Origin: an uncultured Lactobacillus sp.
GTDB lineage: Bacteria > Bacillota > Bacilli > Lactobacillales > Lactobacillaceae
Reading direction: 5' to 3'
DNA length: 64,000 nt
Assembly (NCBI RefSeq): GCF_948948975.1
Contig: NZ_CARBVX010000005.1
Coordinates: 1-64,000, forward strand
The notes under the pieces were generated by a model. It made no database searches. It was not told where the DNA came from and was given only the letters and a program-made list of their open reading frames with translations. The first letter of the stretch is position 1. Each line of letters starts with the position of its first letter. Made by a program: the position numbers and the translations under genes. Below are positions 1-8,964 of this stretch, one piece after another.

Positions 1-12
1 TCTATACTTTTT

Positions 13-56
13 CCTGTTGATGGATATCTATGATATCCTATCGACAGGATTTTTTT
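13..56 (+). terminator. Rho-independent terminator of an upstream plus-strand gene
   Basis: An imperfect stem (CCTGTTGATGGATATC against GATATCCTATCGACAGG) is followed by a run of T at 50-56. Its orientation fits a plus-strand gene ending before the window. Confidence 0.6.
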
Positions 57-80
57 ATTGCATAAATAAAAAGAGGCCAT

Positions 81-1383
81 AGTCTCTCTTAACTTAAAAT
101 CCCTCTTCGACCAATTCAATTAAGTTTACTAGGAGTTTTACTATGTCCTCTCTTAACGATTATATTAAATTCTCTCTTGATATTGAAGATCAAAACATTG
201 TTTTTACTGATTATTTTAAAAAGTTTATTGATGGTAAATTCATAAGGTCTACTTAGCTGAACTTATTCAGTCTTCTTGTCCTTATTGCCATTCTACTAAT
301 CTTAAGCACAACGGTCATTATATTTCCAACGTACGCTTTATTACTGCTGATGCTAGTCATCCAGTATCCATTAGACTCAAAAAGCAACGTGTTCTCTGCA
401 ATAATTGCCTTAAAAGATCTATGGCTCAATCTAATCTTGTTAATAAATATTGCCACATCTCTAATAATTCTAAGCGTAAAGTCTTAGCTGCTCTTACTGA
501 AGATCGTTCGATGACAAGTATTGCTCGTGAGCAAAATGTCTCAGTCAATACTGTTCAGAGAGTTTTAGAATCCTACTCTTCTAAATTTTACGAGGAGTTT
601 GATCGATTGCCTGAACACTTAGCTTTCGACGAATTTAAGGGTGTTGGCAAGAAACTGCACTTTATCTGTTTAGATGGCAATTCTCATCAAGTAGTCCAAA
701 TCCTTAGAACACGTTTTAAGCCTGAAATTCTGCACTACTTCTATAAGTTTACTCCGCAGGCTCGTGCTATGGTCAAAACAGTAATCATGGATCTTAACTG
801 CTATTATCCACTAGTTGCTAGAGAGCTCTTCCCAAATGCTCAGATTGTGATCGATCGTTTTCATATAGTTCAGATGCTTACTAGATTCTTTAATAGTTTA
901 CGTGTTCAGACTATGAAACAATTTAAAAAGCAAAGTCGTGAGTATAAACTCTTAAAATCCACCTGGAAACTCTACCTGATGAAGTATGACAAACTCAACA
1001 AGAAAACACCTTACTATGACTGGCATTTTAACCAAGAACATGTTGTTTTAGATGGCTTAGACTGCAGTAAAGATCTCGAAAACACATATTGGGTTATGCA
1101 GGACTTTATGCCTGCTATTCAAAACAAACTGCAGGTAAACAAATGTACCAAACATTATTAACTTTTAAACGCAATTATACCGGCGTTCTAAACGGTATTT
1201 CCTCTAGCTATTCTAATGGTTGTCTTGAGGGCATTAACCGCAAGATTAAACAAATCGAACGAACTGCTTATGGATACAGTAACTTTAAACATTTATTAAT
1301 TAGAATCAGACTTGAAGAAAATATTGTAAAAGAAACATAATCAATTATATGATTACAACGTAGCCACAGAAAATAAAAGACTT
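81..1383 (+). mobile_element. Degenerate ISL3-family insertion sequence
   Basis: The span holds a broken ISL3-type transposase with about 60 bp of leader and 40 bp of trailer. Possible ends share only a short inverted match: AGTCTCTCTT at 81 against AGTCTTTTAT read inward from 1383. The size fits ISL3 elements (about 1.3-1.5 kb), but no flanking target duplication was found, so the ends are tentative. The element appears inactive. Confidence 0.5.
143..1340 (+). pseudogene. ISL3-family transposase, disrupted by two frameshifts
   Basis: The reading frame starts at ATG 143 behind AGGAG and stops after 37 codons at 254-256. Coding continues in another frame from about 250 with a CxxC...CxxC zinc-finger region (CPYC near 280, CNNC near 400). 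The DDE catalytic region follows with the motifs 'FDEFKG' and 'IDRFHIV'. Near 1130-1161 the frame breaks again, and the C-terminal signature 'SNGCLEGINRKIKQIERTAYG' continues in the frame open from 1089 to 1340. ISL3 transposases usually have about 20 more residues around the second break, which suggests a small internal deletion rather than a single-base slip. The protein would be inactive. The family assignment rests on the zinc finger, the DEFK motif and the 'LEGxNRKIK' signature. Confidence 0.8.
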
Positions 1384-1694
1384 TAGCTGAAATCAAATAA
1401 TCAACTTAAGTATAACAACTCATGAAAAAAATACAGATTTTCATAGGCTTATTTGGTGTACTTTTATTTTTTAGCAAATTAACAAAATTACTTAAAAAGA
1501 TTAAATTATTAATAAAACTTACTAAAAATCATTCTAGCAAAATACTGATAATACTTGACTTTGGGTAGAAAAAAGAACCAAACAACTATCTTCAAGTTGC
1601 CTGATTCTTCTTCAAACACTATTCATCAACAAGATTTGCAGAACGTCCACCAAATTTTGAGGATATATTATTTACCTTTATATATTTTGATTTT
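1341..1694. other. Intergenic stretch without a supported gene
   Basis: There are 354 bases between the transposase remnant and the next gene. On the minus strand at about 1600-1665 a short frame ending in KFGGRSANLVDE then stop has coding-like composition but no start codon or ribosome site, so it may be another mobile-element scrap. Nothing else is supported. Confidence 0.4.
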
Positions 1695-2759
1695 CTATAA
1701 CATATTTCTTAGCAAAGTTAAAATAAAAAATATAATTGCTCCCATTATACCCCCACCAAAAGCTTCTTTTGCAATACCATTAACTGCATCTTTTTCTTCG
1801 TTATTCATATATTTTAATATCTTTACTTTAGATATAAACCACACACAAATATATAGAGAAATAACACTCGCATTAAAAATTTGAAACATAATTTTAATTG
1901 ATTTACTATTACTCAATGCTAAAGAAATCGAATATCCAATAAATATAATGAGACTATTCATTAATAAAGTCTTATTAAAACATTCCTTTAGCGTTGCTAT
2001 TCCTACACAAATCAAAACTGGAATAATTCCTAACAAAGATGCACCATTCTCAAAAAAAGCAAAAAAAATACTGAGAAAAGATAATACCAGGAATTCAATA
2101 TGATATCTATATTGAATCTCTTCTCCCTCACTCGTTAACCATGTTACTACACTTGAAAAAGTTTCATAAAACACCATCATAAGAAACAATAATAATAGAA
2201 TCTTAAATTTAAAATTAAAAAAATACAAAAGTATAAAATTGATAACAACAAAAACTATCTTATTAAATAACAGAAATGCAAAAAGAAGCAAATGAAGTTT
2301 TGGATAAGAAATTTGTTCCACAAATAAAAATATATCTAATTGAGATTTAGTCATTGGATGAACAATATGAAGATAATTTATTACTTCTGAGAAAGGATCA
2401 TATCTTCCCCATAGTATAAGTACACATGATAGTAAGACTATTGTAAGCATAAATTTCTTGATTTTTAATTTAATGTCACTATCAATAATCTTTGACGTTT
2501 CGAATTCTACCCATACAACACTTACGGCTAAATAAATTACTAAACATATACCATAAATTGATTTAATTAGTTCAATATAATGTTGCATGTCTAAGTTTAA
2601 ACTTTTTTCCCAATTTCCTAATAAACTTAAAATTATTTGAATAATACTTTTTTTCTCAATCACTAACCATAATAAAGAACCTAGTATAATTGGATATAAA
2701 ATCAAGCAACCAAAACTAAACCAAAAAAATGATTTATAGTTAATATTCCTATCCACCAT
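1695..2759 (-). CDS. Unrecognised multi-pass membrane protein (354 aa)
   Basis: I do not recognise this protein. It is very hydrophobic, with roughly 9-10 predicted membrane segments: residues about 12-33, 68-86, 106-120, 155-205 (two or three), 225-265, 275-300, 305-320 and 335-352. A glycine-rich segment (FGGGIMGAI) lies in the last helix. No catalytic motif is visible. The Shine-Dalgarno sequence is weak, but an extended -10 (TGATATAAA, 2812-2820) lies about 55 bases upstream. Base composition is more AT-rich than the housekeeping genes. It sits between an IS remnant and the eps operon, which suggests accessory DNA. A role in polysaccharide modification, immunity or phage defence is possible, but nothing in the sequence decides. 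Confidence 0.6.
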   Translation of the reverse strand: MVDRNINYKSFFWFSFGCLILYPIILGSLLWLVIEKKSIIQIILSLLGNWEKSLNLDMQHYIELIKSIYGICLVIYLAVSVVWVEFETSKIIDSDIKLKIKKFMLTIVLLSCVLILWGRYDPFSEVINYLHIVHPMTKSQLDIFLFVEQISYPKLHLLLFAFLLFNKIVFVVINFILLYFFNFKFKILLLLFLMMVFYETFSSVVTWLTSEGEEIQYRYHIEFLVLSFLSIFFAFFENGASLLGIIPVLICVGIATLKECFNKTLLMNSLIIFIGYSISLALSNSKSIKIMFQIFNASVISLYICVWFISKVKILKYMNNEEKDAVNGIAKEAFGGGIMGAIIFFILTLLRNML

Positions 2760-3426
2760 GTATGTTTTATAAAACTTTGTATGAGAGAAATTTTCTTCTA
2801 ACTTCTTAAATTTTATATCAAAATAGTTATCTTTTTTCTATACATTTTTTTAAAATTCATATCTCAATCCTATATTCTTATAAAATCACATGATTAGCCT
2901 ATATGTTTATTGAAAAAATCCGATATAAAAAGCCGATAATGTTGTTTATTTCAATACCCTATACCTTATAAAGTTTTAAGATACACTTTAAATCATAACT
3001 CATCATTCCTCTCAACTAAATTTTTTAATTATTGCATACATTTTCTGAAATGATTAATGCTACTACAAAATATATATTGGTAAAATTATATTTACATCAT
3101 GCAATCAATATCTACTTTTAAAAGTCTCAACAAGAAAGTAATATCAGTAATGTTATTTTTTACATCTAAATTCTTTTATTTACCAGTTATTTTGATACAT
3201 AAGTTTTATTTCTACTCAATTCTCCATATCAACTGACAGTACTTATTGAGCGAGCAAATACATTAATAGACCAATTCTAGTATCTACAAATAGCAAAAAA
3301 GAGATGAACATTATAATGCTATTGTTCATCTCTTCATTTAAGGTTGTTCAATAATACATTTAGTATCCATTGCTATTATTAGATTAATATAATATATCGT
3401 TTGAAAATTCTGATTAGATAAAAAAT
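2760..3426. other. Long AT-rich intergenic region with one terminator
   Basis: There are 667 bases between two orphan membrane-protein genes. The clear element is a minus-strand terminator at 3295-3334, and a likely extended -10 for the gene ending at 1695 lies at 2812-2820. On the plus strand, 3203-3280 is an open frame of about 25 codons with coding-like character (PYQLTVLIERANTLIDQF then stop) but no start, perhaps the tail of a decayed gene. Otherwise I see nothing. Confidence 0.5.
3295..3334 (-). terminator. Terminator downstream of the 216-aa membrane protein gene
   Basis: A perfect 12-bp stem (AAGAGATGAACA with TGTTCATCTCTT, 12-nt loop) is followed on the minus strand by six T. It lies about 95 bases after the stop at 3427. 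Confidence 0.8.
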
Positions 3427-4077
3427 TTAGTGTTTTAAAATGGCAGCCAAAACTGTAGCCACAAATCCTAAAAATATAGCAGTACGTGGTATTCCTCCAG
3501 TTTGAGTATTATCCTTTTCTAACCATTCTAAAATTACTGAGGCAATTAATATTACTATTAAGGATAGAGTAAATAAAATTAACCATAAAAAAATTTCCAT
3601 TAATAACGTAAATGTCGTTGCAATACTCCACTTAATAACACGGCATATTGCGAGGAAGAGGACTACTAAAGTAAGTCCCCATGTGCAGCATTGAAAAATA
3701 TTTTTATCGTTTTCCCTCTTTATTTTTTCCATCTCGTTTTTACTTAAAATTTTTAGGGACTCTATTTTTCCATTTAATTTTTCGCTCATTACATTCTTTT
3801 GAGTCAACACTACTACAAACAAAATACCAATTACAAAAACACAAAGAAATGAACAAAAATTTTCTGCTGAAGGAGTTATAAAAGTTTTCAATTTCAAAAA
3901 ATTACGAATATTTTTTTGATTATTCTGGAAATTTACTGCATACCACAATGTTACGAAAATCGATTCAACTATACTTAATATAAAAGCAAAAAATAATCTT
4001 TTCCACACATATACATGACTTTTAAAAAGATTGTATATTTTTTCAATCAAAGAACTTTTTTTATATTCTTTTTTCAC
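3427..4077 (-). CDS. Unrecognised membrane protein (216 aa)
   Basis: I do not recognise this protein. It starts with GTG and a Lys-rich N-terminus, then about five membrane segments (near residues 26-48, 70-90, 127-147, 150-182 and 195-213). A charged, possibly coiled-coil stretch of about 35 residues (from MSEKLNGKIE) lies between the second and third. An AAGGGGA sequence lies about 14 bases upstream, farther than ideal. It is AT-rich like the 354-aa gene beyond it. It lies after the last eps gene without overlapping it and has its own terminator, so it may be a separate unit. Function is unknown. Confidence 0.6.
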   Translation of the reverse strand: MKKEYKKSSLIEKIYNLFKSHVYVWKRLFFAFILSIVESIFVTLWYAVNFQNNQKNIRNFLKLKTFITPSAENFCSFLCVFVIGILFVVVLTQKNVMSEKLNGKIESLKILSKNEMEKIKRENDKNIFQCCTWGLTLVVLFLAICRVIKWSIATTFTLLMEIFLWLILFTLSLIVILIASVILEWLEKDNTQTGGIPRTAIFLGFVATVLAAILKH

Positions 4078-4207
4078 TTTTTCTTATTATTCCCCTTGTT
4101 CAAAATAAATAATATAGTTAGAAAAGCATAGGTTCATTGCAAAATTACTACTATAGTTCATACATATAAAATCTTGAAAATACAAACATTTAATTAAAAC
4201 AGTAACC

Positions 4208-5635
4208 CTATCCCTTAATCCTTTTACTAATCAATCCCTTAGCTTCATCAAGTATCTTTGCACGCAGTATAAATAGAAGTCCTACATAAATGACTATTCC
4301 CGCTAGAACCTCTACACCCATCATTAACCAAGAACTTCTTAAATGAGTATTCATCCAAAAAACAGGTACAAACATTACTAACCCAGCTATAAAATATTTC
4401 CACGAATCTGCAAATAATTCTTTAAAATTAAGTAAATGTCTCACTGCCCACATTTGATAGAGTGTGACTGAAATCTCAGATAGCACTGTTGACCACATAG
4501 CACCATTTAATCCCCAAATTCGTATTAATGGCACATTTAAAATTAGATTGACAACAGCACCTAATGTAACTGACCAAGTGAATTGTTTTTGCTTATGGAT
4601 AGGTAACAAATACTGCACACCCAATACATTACTCCATGCAATGATTAAAATTACAATAGATTCAATCATCATCGCCGGACCAACAGGACCATAACCTGGA
4701 CCATAATATTTGGGTGCCAAAGTTAATGAAATAGCCGCTAATCCAAACATCATAGGATAGGAAACCGCAGAAACAAAGTTAAATGACTTATACAACATTT
4801 TATTTACTTTATGCATGTCACCATGTGAAACTGCATTAGCCACATGTGGCAACATAACAGTACCTGTCGCTGTAACTAAGGCCAAAATTAATTTAACTAA
4901 ATTGTCAGAATATTGATAATAGCCTGAGGAAGTTTCATTAACCATTACCCCAAGCATAGTTTTATTAAGCTGAACATAAACTTGTGTCGCAATTTGTGGA
5001 ATGAACAATTCTGCCATTGGTAAAAAATGCTGCCACGGATTTAAAAACTTAAAGGAAAATTTATTAAGATCACGTCTTATATTTGGCCACAGTGTTAAAT
5101 TACCAATTAATGTTGATAATGCAAGTACAATGATATACAGAGTTACGTCATTAGGTCCTTTTATGAAGATAAAAATGGCAATCATTGATAATACTTTTAC
5201 CAACGAATTTTTCAAAACCGTAACTTTGAAATCTTCTATACCTTCATAAAACCATGAAATATCGAAAGCAATTGCAATCAAATTAAGCGATTGAGCCCAC
5301 ATATATTCAGGCTGACGAGTATAAAATATCATAAAGATTTCAAATGCTACGAAAGCATAAAGAGTCATAATTGTTTTAACTATTTGGATTTCCCAAAAAG
5401 TTTTCGACATTTGATCTTTATTTTCTCTAACATAAGCAATTTGTCTATTCCCATAATATCCAATACCCATATTTGCAAATAAGATAAAATATTGAATTAT
5501 GGAGTTAGTAAATGAATTAGCACCAACACCCTCTGGTCTTAAAACTCGACTGACATATGCGGATGTAATTAAGGGGACTATTATTGCTAAAACTTGATAT
5601 CCAACATTGTAAAGGTAATTCTTAATGACCTTCAT
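4208..5635 (-). CDS. wzx: Wzx-type oligosaccharide flippase
   Basis: This is a 475-residue integral membrane protein with about 12-14 hydrophobic segments and the N-terminal signature 'NYLYNVGYQVLAIIVPLITS' typical of MOP-superfamily polysaccharide flippases. By family knowledge, Wzx moves undecaprenyl-diphosphate-linked repeat units from the inner to the outer face of the membrane, where Wzy polymerises them. It is the last gene of the eps operon, six bases after glf, and completes a Wzx/Wzy pathway with the polymerase two genes upstream. The length is normal for the family. Substrate specificity cannot be read from the sequence. Confidence 0.92.
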   Translation of the reverse strand: MKVIKNYLYNVGYQVLAIIVPLITSAYVSRVLRPEGVGANSFTNSIIQYFILFANMGIGYYGNRQIAYVRENKDQMSKTFWEIQIVKTIMTLYAFVAFEIFMIFYTRQPEYMWAQSLNLIAIAFDISWFYEGIEDFKVTVLKNSLVKVLSMIAIFIFIKGPNDVTLYIIVLALSTLIGNLTLWPNIRRDLNKFSFKFLNPWQHFLPMAELFIPQIATQVYVQLNKTMLGVMVNETSSGYYQYSDNLVKLILALVTATGTVMLPHVANAVSHGDMHKVNKMLYKSFNFVSAVSYPMMFGLAAISLTLAPKYYGPGYGPVGPAMMIESIVILIIAWSNVLGVQYLLPIHKQKQFTWSVTLGAVVNLILNVPLIRIWGLNGAMWSTVLSEISVTLYQMWAVRHLLNFKELFADSWKYFIAGLVMFVPVFWMNTHLRSSWLMMGVEVLAGIVIYVGLLFILRAKILDEAKGLISKRIKG

Positions 5636-5640
5636 AAAAA

Positions 5641-6753
5641 TTATTCACCAAACTCATTTTTTACAGATTCTAAAGCAGCTGCAATTACTTGGTCCATATT
5701 GTAATATTTATATTGACCTAAACGACCACAAAAAATGACTTTATCGTTTTCTTTTTCGGCTAAATCTCTGTATTGTTCATATAACTCATTGTTTCTGTCA
5801 TTATTAACTGGGTAATATGGTTCGTCTCCACGTTTCCAATCAGCTGGATATTCACGGGTGATAATTGTTTTATTTTTATCGCCTTTCCCAAACTCGAAAT
5901 GCTTATGTTCAATTACTCGAGTGTACGGAGTTTCTGCATCAGTATAATTAATTACTGCATTTCCCTGATAATTGTCCACGTCCTTTCCCTCAGTTTCAAA
6001 ACGAAGTGAACGATATTCTAGTTCGCCTAACTTATAATCGAAGAATTTATCAATCATACCAGTGTAAACAATTTTATCAAAATTCTTTAAATATTCATTT
6101 TTCTTATCAAAGAAATCCGTATTTAGCTTAACCTTAATATTTTCGTTATCCAGCATTTTTTCTACTATTTGAGTATAACCACCCTTAGGAATTCCTTGAT
6201 AATCATCATTAAAATAGTTATTATCATAAGTTAATCGAACTGGTAAACGTTTAATGATAAAGGCTGGTAATTCAGTGGCTTTTCTGCCCCATTGTTTTTC
6301 AGTGTAGCCTTTAATTAACTTTTCATAGATATCACGTCCAATCAACGAGATAGCTTGTTCTTCAAGATTTTGTGGCTCTTTTCCTGCCATTTCTTGACGT
6401 TGTTCATTGATTTTTTCAAGAGCTTCTTGCGGAGTCCTTACTCCCCACATTTCACTAAAAGTATTCATATTAAATGGCAAATTGTACATTTTACCATAAT
6501 AATTAGCTACGGGTGCATTTGTGTATCGATTAAATTCAGCAAATTGTTGTACATAATCCCAAACCTCTTTATTTGAGGTATGAAAAATATGTGCTCCATA
6601 TTGATGAACTTGAATCCCATCAACTTCTTTAGTGTAAATGTTTCCTGCCAAGTGATCCCGTTGTTCAATTACAGTAACTTTATTACCACGTTTTGCTGCT
6701 TCATGAGCAAATACTGCACCAAATAAGCCTGATCCTACAACTAAATAATTCAT
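5641..6753 (-). CDS. glf: UDP-galactopyranose mutase
   Basis: This FAD enzyme interconverts UDP-galactopyranose and UDP-galactofuranose, so the polymer probably contains galactofuranose. The N-terminus has the dinucleotide-binding GxGxxG (Gly7-x-Gly9-x-x-Gly12) with the acidic residue of VIEQR near 31, followed by the mutase-specific motif 'QYGAHIFHTS'. Further conserved pieces are 'EKQWGR', 'IPKGGY' and 'TPYTRVIEHKHF' near residue 280. The length (370) is normal and the frame intact. It overlaps the upstream wzy gene by four bases (ATGA), so the two are probably translationally coupled. It is the only sugar-nucleotide precursor gene in the cluster; other precursors must come from elsewhere in the genome. 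Confidence 0.97.
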   Translation of the reverse strand: MNYLVVGSGLFGAVFAHEAAKRGNKVTVIEQRDHLAGNIYTKEVDGIQVHQYGAHIFHTSNKEVWDYVQQFAEFNRYTNAPVANYYGKMYNLPFNMNTFSEMWGVRTPQEALEKINEQRQEMAGKEPQNLEEQAISLIGRDIYEKLIKGYTEKQWGRKATELPAFIIKRLPVRLTYDNNYFNDDYQGIPKGGYTQIVEKMLDNENIKVKLNTDFFDKKNEYLKNFDKIVYTGMIDKFFDYKLGELEYRSLRFETEGKDVDNYQGNAVINYTDAETPYTRVIEHKHFEFGKGDKNKTIITREYPADWKRGDEPYYPVNNDRNNELYEQYRDLAEKENDKVIFCGRLGQYKYYNMDQVIAAALESVKNEFGE

Positions 6754-8039
6754 GCGTTTTTCCCCCGTCTAAATAAAGTATATTTTAATACTATCCATGA
6801 GATTATCATATACAAAAAATTTACGTTTAGGTTTTCAAAAAATCTATTAGAGAAGAAAGACAAAGCAATTAAGGCACCTATATAACTATAAACTAATTTC
6901 ATAATTCCAAAACCATTGCTTTGCTTTGCAAACTTATAACATACTTCCCCAACACCACTAACTACAATAGTTAGAATGCCTATTCCCATATATCCAAAAT
7001 CATATAGCCAAGAATAAAACATAGTTGCTACGTTACCAGTATTATGACCATTTAAAATTTGAAACGGTATATCCAATTTATAATCTGGCAAAGCAAATCG
7101 AAATACTCGTGATAAAGTTGGCAAAATTGTCACAAAAGTCTGTTGTCCAAAAATTTCCTCTTTTATTGGAAATGAACGATTTTTTATAAATTCATTTAAA
7201 TTAGCAATTTCTGCTCCCATATAGGTAGAAATATATTCTCCTAGATTACTATTCTCCATATTTCTTCCCACTAAGCTAGCGGACCATTCAAAGACAAAAA
7301 CAAACAAAATTGCCCCTATAATACCTAAGACAACATATTTCGTATTTGCTGAATTCCAGTTATGTTGTTCTTTAACTATAAAGTATCCTAAAATAGTCAA
7401 AGCAATTAAAAATACAATACTATCGCCTCGAGCTCCTGTTAATAGTGGTGTTGCGAGACCCAAAAGTAAATTAAAAAACAAAATTAAATTAAATTTTCGC
7501 TTTACTATTATATTTTCTAGAAAAACATATCCAGCCATCATTCCAGCCGAACTATTAAAAAGAAGAATAAGCCCAAAATAACGTGGTAAATTTATTTGTC
7601 CTTTTATAAATCCATTCTGAACATAGTTAATATAATTGATAGCAGTCATTAAATTTGAGATACCTGTAGCTCGCCTGATTGTAAATACTGCTAAACATAA
7701 TATTACTACTTGTATAAAAAGGATACTTGTAAATCTTTTATCAACATATTCGGGAATTACTTTATAAGGGGCTATTTTTGCTCGAGTCCCACTTGATATA
7801 GTGTTGAAAATAAAATTTACAACGTATCCTACTATTATAAATTCTAACGCACCTAAGGTAATAACTAAGAACGTTCTTATATCCAACTCAAGATTCCAAG
7901 CTATTTGATTAATCCAAGCAATAAAAGACGCTATAGTCATGCCGCCACAAAAAAGAATTGATGGTGAAACTAATGATCGATTATTTAGATAGTAGGCTAA
8001 TAAAGTTAATAATACTAACGATAAAGTTAAAAATATCAT
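6750..8039 (-). CDS. wzy: Oligosaccharide repeat-unit polymerase (Wzy)
   Basis: This is a 429-residue protein with about 10-12 membrane segments and one long extracytoplasmic loop (roughly residues 255-330, containing NGHNTGNVATMFYSWLYDFG). That topology and the G-x-x-T...YD-x-G loop motif fit O-antigen-polymerase-type Wzy proteins, which link repeat units on the outer face of the membrane. Sequence conservation in this family is poor; the call rests on topology and position between glycosyltransferases, glf and wzx. It overlaps both neighbours (TAATG with the upstream GT2 gene, ATGA with glf). Confidence 0.82.
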   Translation of the reverse strand: MIFLTLSLVLLTLLAYYLNNRSLVSPSILFCGGMTIASFIAWINQIAWNLELDIRTFLVITLGALEFIIVGYVVNFIFNTISSGTRAKIAPYKVIPEYVDKRFTSILFIQVVILCLAVFTIRRATGISNLMTAINYINYVQNGFIKGQINLPRYFGLILLFNSSAGMMAGYVFLENIIVKRKFNLILFFNLLLGLATPLLTGARGDSIVFLIALTILGYFIVKEQHNWNSANTKYVVLGIIGAILFVFVFEWSASLVGRNMENSNLGEYISTYMGAEIANLNEFIKNRSFPIKEEIFGQQTFVTILPTLSRVFRFALPDYKLDIPFQILNGHNTGNVATMFYSWLYDFGYMGIGILTIVVSGVGEVCYKFAKQSNGFGIMKLVYSYIGALIALSFFSNRFFENLNVNFLYMIISWIVLKYTLFRRGKNA

Positions 8040-8947
8040 TATTTTTCTACCTTTTCTATTTTTGGATTAAAAAATAATCCCGCTGCTGTACCTTTTACTG
8101 ATACCCAAGCTCTATAAAATCTATGGTCTTTAGACTTGATTAAAGCTTTAATTGGTACCTTTACTCCTTGACGTATGGTTGCTTTAAATACTTCTTTTTT
8201 TGTAGTATGTTTCTTAAGATAAAAAATTGTATTACGCTGTGCCAAATAGTAACGTTTTACACGACCCAAGCTCTCTTCTTTAACCAAATCCGTAGCAATA
8301 TTTTGCTTTATTTTATGCTCTACTAAAGAGTCGTTAACCATAAATCCATCTAAATGATAATCATGCGTAATTCTAAGAGTATATTCAACATCATCGCCCC
8401 AAATAAAGAAATCAGTAATTGGGTATCCTACCTTTTTTACTACATTTCTAGGAAACATAATGGATACAAAAGATGCTGATTTAACTTTCGTTACACCTTG
8501 ATCACTATATTTATTCCATTCTTTATCTGGACTTGGAATATTCATGACAGCCACACTATTGTCTTGCCAACGTACATTACTACATAAAAATCCAAGATGA
8601 GAAGAAATATTTGATTTATCAATTAATTTTTCTAAAGCAGTTGAGGTTGGAATGGTATCATCATCCATAATCCAAACATAGTCTGCGTTACTTTTATTAA
8701 TAAAAGTTTTTAAACCGGCGTTAAAACCACCAGCTCCCCCTAGATTCTTTTCTAGATGTATAGGAACTATTTTTTCACTTTTAATAGATTGTAAATATTC
8801 CCAAGTATTATCAGTAGAACAATTATCTATAATAAAAAAATGTTCTATTGGATAGGTTTGACTCTCAATGGCTTCAACACATTCCTTTAATAAATCTAAT
8901 CTATTAAAGGTTACAACTACACAATCAACGCTTTTTTTATTTTTCAT
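8039..8947 (-). CDS. GT2-family glycosyltransferase, possibly galactofuranosyl- or rhamnosyltransferase
   Basis: This is a GT-A fold transferase of 302 residues. It has the N-terminal 'DCVVVTFNRLDLL' start of GT2 enzymes, the nucleotide-sugar motif 'IDNCSTDNT' near 40-48, a triple Asp (MDDD, 95-97) in the metal/DxD position, and a later 'FFIWGDDVEY' segment that supplies the catalytic base in GlfT/rhamnosyltransferase-like GT2 proteins. With glf two genes away, galactofuranosyl transfer is an attractive inference but not proven. I chose ATG 8947 because TAGGAG lies four bases before it; the in-frame ATG at 8962 would place that Shine-Dalgarno inside the gene. It is a soluble protein expected on the inner membrane face. 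Confidence 0.88.
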   Translation of the reverse strand: MKNKKSVDCVVVTFNRLDLLKECVEAIESQTYPIEHFFIIDNCSTDNTWEYLQSIKSEKIVPIHLEKNLGGAGGFNAGLKTFINKSNADYVWIMDDDTIPTSTALEKLIDKSNISSHLGFLCSNVRWQDNSVAVMNIPSPDKEWNKYSDQGVTKVKSASFVSIMFPRNVVKKVGYPITDFFIWGDDVEYTLRITHDYHLDGFMVNDSLVEHKIKQNIATDLVKEESLGRVKRYYLAQRNTIFYLKKHTTKKEVFKATIRQGVKVPIKALIKSKDHRFYRAWVSVKGTAAGLFFNPKIEKVEK

Positions 8948-8964
8948 ATTACTCCTACTCATCT

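Noticed and set aside
1555..1884. 109-aa plus-strand open frame near the IS remnant
   Set aside because: Its second half is antisense to the 354-aa membrane gene; the hydrophobic C-terminus is a mirror of that gene. The first 45 codons may be an old mobile-element scrap but have no ribosome site.
3203..3280. Coding-like fragment ending LIERANTLIDQF
   Set aside because: Only about 25 codons without a start; noted as a scrap in the intergenic entry but not called.
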